From Bin75 sp965223955 (GTDB lineage: Bacteria; Nitrospirota; Nitrospiria; Nitrospirales; UBA8639), in contig OZ245029.1 of assembly GCA_965223955.1 (NCBI GenBank), positions 1,054,001-1,118,000 on the forward strand: 64,000 nt of DNA, written 5' to 3'. Shown here piece by piece: positions 15,248 through 24,222 of the stretch (position 1 is its first letter; every line of letters begins with the position of its first letter). The position numbers and the translations under genes were made by a program. A model generated the notes under the pieces. The model was not told the DNA's origin and ran no database searches. It saw nothing but the letters and a program-made list of their open reading frames with translations.

Positions 15248-18200
15248 ATGGACCGATCTTCCTTTTTACAAACCTTCCAGGCTCAACTTGCCGTTCGGCT
15301 GAGTCCCGACAGCGCGCAAAAAGTCGCCACGGCCCTTTTTGAGGCGGGTGGGGCCGATCACGTCTCCGAATTATTGAAAGAACTCCAGGAGCGTTCCGCG
15401 AAACTCGCGGGGCAGGCCATGGAAGCGCTCCCCGAGATGGTGGAACGGTGCGGTCCCGAGCCGGTCGTCTCGTGGCTGGACGTGGCCGTAACCTTGGCCG
15501 GGCTATCGGGTGCGATCACCTTGAAATACCTGAAAGAGAGCCCGCGTCTTTTGGGCGTCCTGGACTCCGCCGTGCTTCGTCAATCGGTACTCGGTACGAC
15601 GCTGGAACTCGCTGACAACGACTCGGAGTTTGCGGCCAACTGCGCGTTTGAATTCTTTCGAAAGGCTCCGGAATTGTTGCTCGTCGATTCACACACCGAC
15701 TTGGCCCAGTGGGCGGAGATTGGCCGGGAACTGACGGATTGGAATGACGTGTTGGGCATCGAGTTTATCCGGGAATGTCCGAGGGTGGCCGAAGTCCTGG
15801 CTTTGGAAGAGGTGCGTCCCTGGGTGGCCTTCGGCATGAAACTGATCACACAAAACAGTTTGGGCAAACCCGATTACGTGGGGATTCTGGAATTCTTTCG
15901 CACGAGTCCCGGCCTGATCGGAGAAATCCCTGATGCGGACGTACACCCGAACATCGTGAACGTGGGCTCGACCCTTGCGGATCAGTCGCCTGAAACGGCC
16001 CTGACCTTTTTGGCGGAAGCGCCGGGGCTGATGGCTCTACTGCCGTCGGTGGAACGGCGCATGAAAGTCCTCCAATACGGAGGGCTGCTTGCCGAACGGG
16101 ATGCCGCCGTGACGATGGAATATTTTCGCCGGGCGCCGGAGGTGATTCGTCTGTGCGACGGAGCGGAAGGCCGGGACGAAGCCTTTGACACGTGGTTCCG
16201 TGGCGGCATGGAAGTGTTGGACTACAGCCCGGAAGGGGCCCGCGCATATTTTGCTCTTGAAACCTCGAAGGCATTGAGCGCGATCGAACAGGCGACTAAT
16301 AACGTGCCGCTTCGACAGGTGGCGCGCTCGCTGAAACTGCTGGGTCACATGATCTGCGGCCAACCCGTGCAGATTGAATCTCTGGCAGATGCGACACAGC
16401 GGCCTCGTCTGGAGATGAAAGCCGAAGGGCCCATTGTCTATCTGCCTTCGATCATGAACCGGTTTTCGGTGAAGGACCAGAACGCTCGAAGCTATACGGT
16501 CACGTTGGCGCATGAGGTCGGGCACGTGGAGTTTGGAACGTATCGAATCGATCTGCCGTTTCTTCGGACCCTGGCGCAACGGGTGGCGGATCGCTATCGA
16601 CTCGATGCCAGTGTTGCGGACATCAATTGCTTGACGGACTTCTTTTCCCTCTATCCTCAAAAAGGGGTGATCCGGGACCTGTGGACCATCCTTGAAGACG
16701 GGCGCGTGGAGTTCTTGTTGCAGCAGGAATATCCGGGACTTCGAAACGATTTGGCCGCCGTGGCTCAGGCGTCGGTGAAGACCCGGTCCTTTCTCCATGG
16801 CATGACGGCCAGGGAGATGGTGCTGGATCAGTTACTGCTTCTGTTTACACAAGGAGCGGAAGGACTGCGGATTCCGGACAATCTTCAGCGAGTCGTGGAT
16901 CGGTGTTGGGACTCGGCGAAGACGATTCGGCATTCCGACGCGACGAACGAGCATTCCATTGACTTGGCTGACAGGATCTATCAGGTGTTGGATGAAATGA
17001 TCGGCAGCTTGGAGGCCGTGGTTCGAGATGAAGCGGATTCAACGCCCGAGGAAGAGGAGTTGGGCGCGGGCCCGCGTGCAGCGGAAGAAACCGCTGGCGG
17101 CTATCGAGGCATTACGAATTGGGCCTATCGCGGTGAAATGAATCCTGATTTCGTCCGTGGAGGGTCGACGGAGTCGGACGACGGCTCGGACGCCCAGGAA
17201 CAGCCGGAGCTGGAGTTGGAACATGCCGGCGAGCCTGCTCTTTCTCCGGCGCGTCGAACCGAAGAGATGGAAACACGGGAAGCCCATCAAGACGACACCG
17301 GCGAGCAGGTTTCACACCGGTCCGTCCTTGAGGAGTATCTCCACGTGAAAGGCGCAGGTGATGGGCTGTTGCCCGTTCCGTCCGGTCAAGAGCAGGCGTA
17401 CGTGTATCCGGAATGGGATGGAGGGATCCAGGATTATCGGCTCAAATGGTGTCGGGTGGTCGAGCGTCCCGGCGAGGAAGGTGGTCAGGATTTTGCCCAA
17501 CGTGTCCTGGAAAAACATGCCCCGGCCCTCAGAATCTTGCGTCGCTATTTTGAAACCATGCGGCCGACGGGGTTGCGGCGGGTCCATGGCTATGACCATG
17601 GGGAACAATTGGATTTGGATGCCGCGATTCGTCACGTGGCGGAACGGCGGGCGGGCATCGACCCCTCCGACCGGATCTATGATCGGCGGGATAAACGGGA
17701 ACGCCAGGTCGCCGTGGCGTTTTTGGTTGATATGAGTGGCTCGACGGGTCGGCAATTGGAAACGGGACAGCGTCGTGTGATCGACGTTGAGAAGGAAGGC
17801 TTGATTGTGCTCACCGAGGCCCTGGAGGCCATCGGGGACCAATATGCGTTATACGGATTTTCCGGCCAGGGCCGGCATCAGGTTGATTTCATGGTGCTGA
17901 AGGATTTCAGCGACACCCGGCGTTATCAGATCGGCCAGCGCATTGCGGCCATGACGCCGCTACAGCAAAATCGTGATGGGGCTGCGATTCGGCATACCGT
18001 CCAAAAACTGCTGCGCTGCCCGGCCAGGCACCGGTTGCTCATTCTTTTGAGTGACGGGCGACCCCTTGACGGAGATTATGGGGAGGAATATGCCCTGGAA
18101 GATACCCGAATGGCGCTTCGAGAGGCGCGGCAGCAGGGGATCAGTCCCTTTTGCTTAACCATTGATCAACAGGCGAGCGGCTATCTCAAACGCATGTACG

Positions 18201-18289
18201 GAGACGTTCAATACCTGGTTCTGGATGATATCCTGACCTTGCCTGAACGGTTGCCTCGGGTGTATCAACGATTGACAGGAAGGTCGTAA
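15248..18289 (+). CDS. Very large NorD/CbbO-like VWA protein with N-terminal helical repeats
   Basis: 1013 residues. The N-terminal third carries at least six repeats spaced about 40 residues apart, each centred on [FY][FIL]xx[AS]P (YLKESPRLLG, FFRKAPELLL, FIRECPRVAE, FFRTSPGLIG, FLAEAPGLMA, YFRRAPEVIR), an alpha-helical scaffold. Around residue 420 is LAHEVGHVEF, an HExxH. The C-terminal VWA domain has a MIDAS (VDMSGST, near 827) and continues to residue 1013. NorD/CbbO proteins work with a MoxR-type AAA+ partner to activate metalloenzymes such as NO reductase or Rubisco. No MoxR gene is adjacent here, so the client is unknown. Confidence 0.8.
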   Translation: MDRSSFLQTFQAQLAVRLSPDSAQKVATALFEAGGADHVSELLKELQERSAKLAGQAMEALPEMVERCGPEPVVSWLDVAVTLAGLSGAITLKYLKESPRLLGVLDSAVLRQSVLGTTLELADNDSEFAANCAFEFFRKAPELLLVDSHTDLAQWAEIGRELTDWNDVLGIEFIRECPRVAEVLALEEVRPWVAFGMKLITQNSLGKPDYVGILEFFRTSPGLIGEIPDADVHPNIVNVGSTLADQSPETALTFLAEAPGLMALLPSVERRMKVLQYGGLLAERDAAVTMEYFRRAPEVIRLCDGAEGRDEAFDTWFRGGMEVLDYSPEGARAYFALETSKALSAIEQATNNVPLRQVARSLKLLGHMICGQPVQIESLADATQRPRLEMKAEGPIVYLPSIMNRFSVKDQNARSYTVTLAHEVGHVEFGTYRIDLPFLRTLAQRVADRYRLDASVADINCLTDFFSLYPQKGVIRDLWTILEDGRVEFLLQQEYPGLRNDLAAVAQASVKTRSFLHGMTAREMVLDQLLLLFTQGAEGLRIPDNLQRVVDRCWDSAKTIRHSDATNEHSIDLADRIYQVLDEMIGSLEAVVRDEADSTPEEEELGAGPRAAEETAGGYRGITNWAYRGEMNPDFVRGGSTESDDGSDAQEQPELELEHAGEPALSPARRTEEMETREAHQDDTGEQVSHRSVLEEYLHVKGAGDGLLPVPSGQEQAYVYPEWDGGIQDYRLKWCRVVERPGEEGGQDFAQRVLEKHAPALRILRRYFETMRPTGLRRVHGYDHGEQLDLDAAIRHVAERRAGIDPSDRIYDRRDKRERQVAVAFLVDMSGSTGRQLETGQRRVIDVEKEGLIVLTEALEAIGDQYALYGFSGQGRHQVDFMVLKDFSDTRRYQIGQRIAAMTPLQQNRDGAAIRHTVQKLLRCPARHRLLILLSDGRPLDGDYGEEYALEDTRMALREARQQGISPFCLTIDQQASGYLKRMYGDVQYLVLDDILTLPERLPRVYQRLTGRS

Positions 18290-18791
18290 CGCATCTCCCC
18301 TGCGCGTCTTCCTTCTCCTTCTTTCGTAGCGGCGCCATCTCATGGCGCTTTCCGTTGGCGGCATAAGGCATGTCCCTGGCCGTGAGCTGTGATGCCGCCC
18401 TTTTCCCTCCCCTTTGTAAGGGGAGGCCGAGCTAGGCATGCCCCCGCGAAAGCGGGGGTGGGGTAGAGTCGCATACACATGGGGCTCCCAGGACTCTCTA
18501 CCTCCCCTTCACCCCTCCTTACAAAGGAGGGGAATGCAGAGGTCCCCGCGGGAGAGGGTTGGGGTGAGGGGAGAATGCAGTGTTTTTGCCTTTCTCTTTC
18601 TGTCATCCTCGACGCTTGTCCTCGACATCTTTAATCGAGGATCTAAATCGAGGATCCAGGTTTTTGTTTATTCCTTCGTTCGTGAGGCTACAGACTCTGG
18701 ATTCCTGCTTTCGCAGGAATGACAGAAGCGGGCGGCGGGAATCGTCAGCGAATGAGTGAACATTGACACCAGTCACGGATGAAGCAACGCG
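18290..18791. repeat. Gene-free block of mixed dispersed repeats
   Basis: In order: a 'gcggcgccatctcatggcgcttt' family copy (18325-18400), two 'CCCCTTTGTAAGGGG' copies with an inserted block (18405-18560), a 'gggagagggttggggtgagggg' copy (18550-18575), a 'TGTCATCCTCGAC...TCGAGGATC' copy (18600-18660) and an inverted 'CTGGATTCCTGC...GCAGGAATGACAG' (18700-18725). Bases 18459-18508 are repeated almost identically at 21117-21166. No coding capacity. Confidence 0.7.
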
Positions 18792-19202
18792 ATGAGTGAT
18801 GAATCCCAACAACGAACGGTTCCGCCCTGGCTGTATAAGCTGTTTACCGGGCACCAGTATCCCTACGTCCGTCGCCTGGCCAAATTTGAGAAAAAAGATC
18901 GCAAGCGCGGCGAGATGAGTTCCGAGCCGTCTCGCGAGGAAATTGATGCCAAATTCTGGGAAGTGTATCCTCGATCCTCCGCCAGAATTTTGCAGGAAGT
19001 GAAACAGGGAATGATCGTGGGTTTCACGGAATTGGGGTCCTATCCACCCGGAGGCTATCAGGAATTGGTGGACACACCGGAAGAGTTCCTGGCCCGGGAA
19101 TATGGAAGAAAAAAAATCAAGGTGAATTTTTATTATGGAGACAATTTCGTCTGCACCATCAATTTCAAAGTCGGAGGATGGGCCAGTCACGACGACGACT
19201 AG
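18792..19202 (+). CDS. Hypothetical protein, 136 residues
   Basis: Not recognised. A soluble protein rich in Lys/Glu and aromatic residues, without signal peptide or membrane helix. Candidate conserved segments are PPWLYKLFTGHQYPYVRRLAKFEKKDRKRG, PRSSARILQEVKQGMIVGFTELGSYPPGGY and the C-terminal NFYYGDNFVCTINFKVGG. The coding character (codon bias, no stops) and the position between repeat blocks and mdh make it a real gene. It has a single cysteine and no metal motif. Confidence 0.65.
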   Translation: MSDESQQRTVPPWLYKLFTGHQYPYVRRLAKFEKKDRKRGEMSSEPSREEIDAKFWEVYPRSSARILQEVKQGMIVGFTELGSYPPGGYQELVDTPEEFLAREYGRKKIKVNFYYGDNFVCTINFKVGGWASHDDD

Positions 19203-19298
19203 AGCCCGGCACGCCCGCTGGCCGGCAATGTGCTCAAGGTGTCTTCGCGTTCATGGTTCGTCTACGAATCGGAACAACAATCTAACGTCAGGTGCGTC

Positions 19299-20240
19299 AT
19301 GAGTCGACAGAAAATTACCATCGTCGGGGCAGGGAACGTGGGGGGCTCCGTTGCGCAGAGGCTGGCCGAAAAGAGCGGGTACGACATCGTCCTGGTGGAT
19401 ATCGTGGAAGGCCTGCCGCAGGGCAAGGCCTTGGATTTGGCGCAGGCCGGCGCGGTGTGCGGCTATGACTCGCCGATTCGCGGGACCAATCGGTATGAGG
19501 ATACGACGGATTCCGACGTGGTGGTGGTGACGTCCGGGATTGCCCGGAAGCCCGGCATGAGCAGGTCCGAATTACTGGAAACCAACATCAACATCGTTCG
19601 ATCCGTCGTGCAGGAAGTGGCCATCCGTTCTCCCGCGGCCGTTCTGGTCATCGTGGCCAATCCGTTGGACGCCATGACGTACGTCGCCTATCGGGTGAGC
19701 GGGTTTCCCAAACAGCGAGTCGTGGGCATGGCCGGGATTCTGGACTCCGCCCGGTTCTGCACGTTTATCGCCCGGGAGTTGAACGTCTCCGTCCACAACG
19801 TCCACGCCATGGTGCTGGGCGGACATGGAGACGCGATGGTGCCCCTCATCCGACATACGACGGTGGCCGGTCGCCCCGTGGATCAATGGATGTCGCAAGA
19901 GCGGCTCGATGCCCTGGTGAAGCGAACGCGCGGCGGTGGCGGAGAAATCGTCAGTCTTCTCAAGACGGGGAGTGCCTACTACGCACCGGCGGCGTCCGTG
20001 GTCGAAATGGTCGAGGCTATCGTCCGGGATGACCACAAAGTGCTGCCCTGCGCGGCGCTGTGCGAAGGCGAGTACGGCCTGAAAGGGACGTATATGGGGG
20101 TGCCGATCCGATTGGGGAAAACCGGCGTCGAAGAAATTCTAGAATATGAACTGACGCCTGACGAAAAAGCCGCGTTCGAGGTGTCGGCTCAGGGCGTCAG
20201 GGAATTATGCGAAGAAGTCGATAAAATCCTCGGCTTGTAA
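19299..20240 (+). CDS. mdh: Malate dehydrogenase (LDH-like type)
   Basis: 313 residues from ATG 19299, just before MSRQKITIVGAGNVGGSVAQ, the NAD-binding loop. The catalytic histidine is in VLGGHGDAMVP, and substrate-binding arginines are in GIARKPGMSR and the VANPLDAMTY region. This is the LDH-like malate dehydrogenase group found in many autotrophs and operates in the TCA or reductive TCA cycle. An earlier in-frame start at 19230 adds 23 residues without similarity and is rejected. It ends four bases from the convergent purE. Confidence 0.92.
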   Translation: MSRQKITIVGAGNVGGSVAQRLAEKSGYDIVLVDIVEGLPQGKALDLAQAGAVCGYDSPIRGTNRYEDTTDSDVVVVTSGIARKPGMSRSELLETNINIVRSVVQEVAIRSPAAVLVIVANPLDAMTYVAYRVSGFPKQRVVGMAGILDSARFCTFIARELNVSVHNVHAMVLGGHGDAMVPLIRHTTVAGRPVDQWMSQERLDALVKRTRGGGGEIVSLLKTGSAYYAPAASVVEMVEAIVRDDHKVLPCAALCEGEYGLKGTYMGVPIRLGKTGVEEILEYELTPDEKAAFEVSAQGVRELCEEVDKILGL

Positions 20241-20244
20241 TCCG

Positions 20245-20742
20245 CTACGGCAATTTTTCAGCCAGCACCTTTTCAGTCTGTTTCCTGCGGTACTCTTCCA
20301 ACCGTTCTTTGACTGCCGAATCCGAGAGCGCCAGAATCGCGGCTGCAAATAAGGCAGCATTCGCCGCTCCGGCTTCACCGATGGCCAGGGTGGCGACGGG
20401 AATGCCCTTGGGCATTTGGACGATGGAGAGCAGGGAATCGAGTCCTTGGAGCGCTTTTGATTGCATGGGTACGCCGAGAACCGGCAGGGTCGTCTTTGCC
20501 GCAATCACTCCCGGTAAGTGCGCTGCTCCGCCGGCTCCCGCGATCATGACGCGGAGCCCGCGTGACTCGGCCTGGCTCACGTAGTCGAATAAGGCATCGG
20601 GGGCCCGATGAGCGGAAATCACGCGACATTCATTGGCAATGCCAAGCTGCGTCAGCGTCTCACTGGCCAGTCGCATGACCTCCCAGTCGCTTTTACTGCC
20701 CATTACAATGCCCACTAAAGGCGTCTCATTTGCTGAAGCCAC
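20245..20742 (-). CDS. purE: N5-carboxyaminoimidazole ribonucleotide mutase PurE
   Basis: 165 residues. Class I PurE motifs are GIVMGSKSDWEVM, ISAHRAPDALFDY (catalytic His) and MIAGAGGAAHLPGVIA, with GVPMQSKALQGLDSLLSIVQMP following. It catalyses the N5-CAIR to CAIR step of purine synthesis in the cytosol. PurK usually follows purE in an operon; here the gene stands alone and is convergent with mdh. Confidence 0.95.
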   Translation of the reverse strand: MASANETPLVGIVMGSKSDWEVMRLASETLTQLGIANECRVISAHRAPDALFDYVSQAESRGLRVMIAGAGGAAHLPGVIAAKTTLPVLGVPMQSKALQGLDSLLSIVQMPKGIPVATLAIGEAGAANAALFAAAILALSDSAVKERLEEYRRKQTEKVLAEKLP

Positions 20743-21333
20743 AAGCGTTCCTCCTTAACCGAAGTTGGAGCGTTCCCGGTGAACGCGTTCTCCTCAATAA
20801 CAGGACAAAAGTGTACTCACTCATCATTTCATTTACAATCTTACAATCCGATCTTACAATCGGGTGAAGAGCGGACGATGAGTTCCTCGACGTGGAAAGC
20901 ATGGGCCTCCTCAAGGCCTCCTTCTGTTTGCCGAATGGGTTGGATAGAGTGTAACTCGTTGACGTTCCAATGTTTTTGGTGTTCGTATACAGGAGAACGG
21001 CTTGACGAAATCAGGGAGAGGCTGTAAATGTTCACTGATTCGTTGATAGATAGAAGGGTCAGCCTGAACGGGAGAACGACCATGTTCTTTCCCTCCTCTT
21101 TGTAAGGGGAGGCCAGGTGGGGTAGAGTCGCATACACATGGGGCTCCCAGGACTCTCTACCTCCCCTCACCCCTCCCGACCCTTCGCTACGCTCAGGGCA
21201 GGCAAAGGAGGGGAATGAAGAAGCCTCCCTCTCCCCACCTGTGGGAGAGGGTTGGGGTGAGGGGGGGAATGGTCAACGGCATGAACACATACAATGACAA
21301 CCTAGGCGCGTTTCCGGGATTGCGGTATTTTTT
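20743..21333. repeat. Gene-free region with repeats upstream of nuoF
   Basis: 20743-21080 shows no coding frame with family support. 21085-21270 contains 'CCCTCCTTTGTAAGGGG'-type palindromes and a roughly 50-base block (21117-21166) shared nearly identically with 18459-18508, then a 'ctctccc...gggagagggttggggtgaggg' unit. The nuoF promoter should lie in 21270-21333, but no clear boxes are seen. Confidence 0.6.
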
Positions 21334-22641
21334 ATGACGGAAGAGTTTCCACTTCGGTTACTGACCCCACTCGATGGTGAGCCGTGGGATATCGACGGCT
21401 ACGTCAAAAGCGGCGGGTATGAGGCTTGGCAACAAGTGGTTCGAGACGCCGATCCCGACCGGGTGATTGATGAGTTGAAACGAGCGTGTCTGCGGGGCCG
21501 GGGCGGAGCCGGATTCCCCACGGGATTGAAATGGGACAAGGTCGTTCACCATCGGGAGAAAGAGCGATATTTCGTCTGCAACGCCGGCGAGCACGAGCCG
21601 GGCACCTTTAAGGATCGGTACCTGGTCCAACACCACCCGCATCAGTTGATTGAAGGGTGTTTGATCGCGGCCTTCACCATCGGCGCGCGGGAAGCGTACA
21701 TTTATTTGAATGCCGAATTTCTGGAAGCGCGGGCGAGTTTGGACAAGGCCTTGGAACAAGCCCGGACGCGTGGGTTTCTCGGTCAAAACGTGCTGGGGTC
21801 CGGGGTTGACCTGGAATTGGAAATTTTCGAAGGGCATGGCAGTTACGTCGCCGGCGAAGAGACCGCGATGTTGGAGTCCATGCAGGGCCGCCCGGCTCAA
21901 CCAAAGGAAAAGCCGCCGTTTTACCCGACGGAGTTCGGGCTCCATGGCAAGCCGACCCTGGTGAATAACGTCGAAACCCTGTCCCACGTGCCGCATCTGC
22001 TGCGCAACGGGGCTCAATGGTTTACGGAAGTGGGCGTGGAAAAAAGTCCGGGAACGATGCTGTTTTCGTTGAGCGGGGCCGTGAATCGTCCGGGTGTCTA
22101 TGAATTGCCTTTGGGTACGCCGCTACGTCATTTAATCGAAGAATGTGGAGGAGGCGTTCCGCATGGCCGGGCGATCAAAGCGATGTTTCCGGGAGGGCCG
22201 TCCTTTGCCATGGTAGGGCCTGACGCGCTTGATCTGCAGATGGATTTCGATGCCTTGAAAAAGGCCGGAACCGGGCTCGGGTCGGCTGGGGTGATTGTGG
22301 TCGATGATGCCACCTGCATGGTAGGGCAAACGCTCAAGCTCTCCACGTTCTTTCGGGAAGAAAGTTGCGGGCAATGTCCGCCCTGCCGGATCGGGACCGA
22401 GCATCTGGAAGAACTGATGGCGAAAATCGAGGATGGCACCGGGATGCAGGAAGATCTGGACAAACTCCTGCAGATTTGCGGGTTCGTCAAAGGCACGGGC
22501 TACTGCACGTTGGTGACGGGCGCGGCCGTCCTGGTCCAAAACAGTCTTCGTCTGTTCCGGAACGAATTTGAAGAACACGTCGCCAAGCGGGCGTGTCCTT
22601 TTCATCCTACCGCCACGGAACCGGCGGTTGCCGTTGGGTGA
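21334..22641 (+). CDS. nuoF: NADH-quinone oxidoreductase subunit F (NuoF-like), orphan
   Basis: 435 residues. The glycine-rich FMN/NADH segment RGRGGAGFPTGLKWDKV and the FMN-binding stretch NAGEHEPGTFKDRYL are present, followed by EGHGSYVAGEETAMLESMQG. The N3 [4Fe-4S] cluster motif is ESCGQCPPCRIGTEHL (about 341-356), with the fourth cysteine near GTGYC. NuoF carries FMN and accepts NADH electrons in Complex I. Here it lies outside any nuo operon and is followed after six bases by a [2Fe-2S] ferredoxin. That arrangement suggests an NADH-ferredoxin oxidoreductase or a diaphorase unit for another enzyme; the partner is not in this window. Confidence 0.9.
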   Translation: MTEEFPLRLLTPLDGEPWDIDGYVKSGGYEAWQQVVRDADPDRVIDELKRACLRGRGGAGFPTGLKWDKVVHHREKERYFVCNAGEHEPGTFKDRYLVQHHPHQLIEGCLIAAFTIGAREAYIYLNAEFLEARASLDKALEQARTRGFLGQNVLGSGVDLELEIFEGHGSYVAGEETAMLESMQGRPAQPKEKPPFYPTEFGLHGKPTLVNNVETLSHVPHLLRNGAQWFTEVGVEKSPGTMLFSLSGAVNRPGVYELPLGTPLRHLIEECGGGVPHGRAIKAMFPGGPSFAMVGPDALDLQMDFDALKKAGTGLGSAGVIVVDDATCMVGQTLKLSTFFREESCGQCPPCRIGTEHLEELMAKIEDGTGMQEDLDKLLQICGFVKGTGYCTLVTGAAVLVQNSLRLFRNEFEEHVAKRACPFHPTATEPAVAVG

Positions 22642-22647
22642 TGTCCG

Positions 22648-22995
22648 ATGCCACGTGTCACTTTTATCCATCCTGAAGGCACAAGCGGCGAGGTTCCGGA
22701 GAACCTGACCCTGCTTGATGCCGCCGAACAGTTGGGCTTTCCGCTCAATCATGATTGCGGGGGGAGTGCCTCGTGCTCGACCTGCCGCGTTGAAGTGATC
22801 ATGGGGGGAGAGCATCTCTCCGAAATAGATTTTGAAGAGCAGGACTTGCTCGATCGCGAAGCGTTAACCGAACCCTATCATCGTCTCAGTTGCCAGGCCA
22901 CGATCCTGGGAGACGTCGTGGTCCAGGTGCCCGAAGAAAAATGGGAGCCCACGGCTACCGACCAGCAGGATTCCTCGAATGCCACCAAGAGCTGA
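22648..22995 (+). CDS. [2Fe-2S] ferredoxin
   Basis: 115 residues. The adrenodoxin/ISC-type motif C-x5-C-x2-C is seen as DCGGSASCSTC (C37, C43, C46), with the fourth ligand in RLSCQATI (C82). The tail is hydrophilic. It starts six bases after nuoF, so both are co-translated, and it is the likely electron donor or acceptor of that flavoprotein subunit. Confidence 0.9.
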   Translation: MPRVTFIHPEGTSGEVPENLTLLDAAEQLGFPLNHDCGGSASCSTCRVEVIMGGEHLSEIDFEEQDLLDREALTEPYHRLSCQATILGDVVVQVPEEKWEPTATDQQDSSNATKS

Positions 22996-23027
22996 CACGT
23001 GAGACGGCTCGGAACAGGGCGATTCCG

Positions 23028-23465
23028 ATGAAGGAAACAATCTGCGTGACCCGTCAATATCGGTTCTGCGCGGCGCATCGGTTGCATGCGAGCGCCTTGC
23101 CCGATGACGTCAATCGAAAAGTCTTCGGCAAGTGCAACAACCCCAATGGACATGGCCATAACTACACCGTGTTCGTCACGGTCACCGGTGCGTTGGATCC
23201 TCAAACCGGCGAAGTGACGGACGTCCTGGCCTTGGACCGGCTGGTGAACCGAAAAATCGTGGAACGTTTCGACCACCGTCATCTGAATGACGACCCGGCC
23301 TTTCAGCAGATCGTGACCACCGGCGAAAATCTCGTCAAGTTCATTTGGGATGAGTTGGTGAACCACGTCCCGGTGGGACGGTTGGAAAAAATCGGGCTGA
23401 TTGAAACGCGTGACAATTATTTCGAATATCGGCAATCCGTTCGGCCTGAACACCAATCAGCCTGA
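23028..23465 (+). CDS. 6-pyruvoyl-tetrahydropterin synthase family protein (PTPS/QueD)
   Basis: 145 residues from ATG 23028. Zinc histidines are in CAAHRLHA and GHGHNY, and the catalytic cysteine is in FGKCNNPNGHGHNY, the spacing seen in animal-type PTPS rather than the C-x3-H-G-H of typical QueD. The catalytic Asp/His and Glu follow in RFDHRHLND and TTGENLVKFIWDEL. By family it converts dihydroneopterin triphosphate to 6-pyruvoyl-tetrahydropterin or 6-carboxy-tetrahydropterin. It precedes folE by 20 bases, forming a two-gene pterin module. Queuosine versus tetrahydropterin use cannot be decided here. Confidence 0.88.
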   Translation: MKETICVTRQYRFCAAHRLHASALPDDVNRKVFGKCNNPNGHGHNYTVFVTVTGALDPQTGEVTDVLALDRLVNRKIVERFDHRHLNDDPAFQQIVTTGENLVKFIWDELVNHVPVGRLEKIGLIETRDNYFEYRQSVRPEHQSA

Positions 23466-23485
23466 GAAAGGTTCTTTCATACCCT

Positions 23486-24133
23486 ATGAACAAGCGTCCT
23501 TCTCCCAAGGCATCAACGCGACAACGCGTGCGGGCAACCAAGGCTTCCCCGGACTTCGACATCGACCCCGGCACCGGCAAAGCGATACAGCCGTTGATTA
23601 CGCAACTCCTGAAAGCGCTTGGAGAAGATCCGACGCGTATCGGGTTGGAGAAAACTCCCGAACGCGTCGCCCAGGCACTCGCGTTTTTGACGAAAGGGTA
23701 CAATCAGGACATTCGGGAGATCATCAATGGGGCCCTGTTCCCTCTTGAATATGACGAGATGGTCATTGTCCGCGATATAGATTTTTACAGTTTATGTGAG
23801 CATCACCTGCTTCCGTTTTTTGGAAAATGTCACATCGGGTATATCCCGGGTAAGCAGGTCGTCGGCCTCAGCAAACTACCGAGGATCGTCGAAGCGCTGA
23901 GCCGGCGGATTCAGGTACAGGAACGCCTGACGGTGGAAGTTGCCGAGACGCTCAAGGCGGCGCTGAACCCCTTGGGGGTGGGGGTTGTCATCGAAGCGCA
24001 GCACCTGTGCATGATGATGCGCGGCGTCGAAAAGCAAAATGCCATAGCTGTTACGAGTCACATGCTGGGAGGGTTTCGCAAACAACAACAAACCCGCGAC
24101 GAATTTTTGAAGCTCATCGGTCGATCCGCCTGA
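23486..24133 (+). CDS. folE: GTP cyclohydrolase I (FolE type IA)
   Basis: 215 residues with a basic N-terminal extension of about 25 residues. Zn ligands are C104 and H107 in SLCEHHLLPFFG and the later cysteine C175 in QHLCMMMRG; the core helices and GYIPGKQVVGLSKLPRIVE are standard. It forms dihydroneopterin triphosphate from GTP, the substrate of the PTPS encoded immediately upstream. Start ATG 23486 lies after a weak AAAGG. Confidence 0.95.
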   Translation: MNKRPSPKASTRQRVRATKASPDFDIDPGTGKAIQPLITQLLKALGEDPTRIGLEKTPERVAQALAFLTKGYNQDIREIINGALFPLEYDEMVIVRDIDFYSLCEHHLLPFFGKCHIGYIPGKQVVGLSKLPRIVEALSRRIQVQERLTVEVAETLKAALNPLGVGVVIEAQHLCMMMRGVEKQNAIAVTSHMLGGFRKQQQTRDEFLKLIGRSA

Positions 24134-24188
24134 GCCAGCTTTTTCCTCCCCCTCACCCCAACCCTCTCCCGCCAGGGGAGAGGGAGTA

Positions 24189-24216
24189 GGTCGGGTTAGC
24201 GGAGCGTAACCCGACA
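24189..24216. repeat. GTCGGGTTAGCG/TAACCCGAC palindrome
   Basis: Member of the 'taggtcgggttagcg-gagcgtaacccgac' family also found at 3056-3090, 41063-41092 and, in the other orientation, 41189-41219. Preceded at 24140-24188 by a 'ccccaaccctctcccgccaggggagaggg' repeat. It lies between the convergent folE and hydrolase genes. Confidence 0.75.
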
Positions 24217-24222
24217 TTATCC

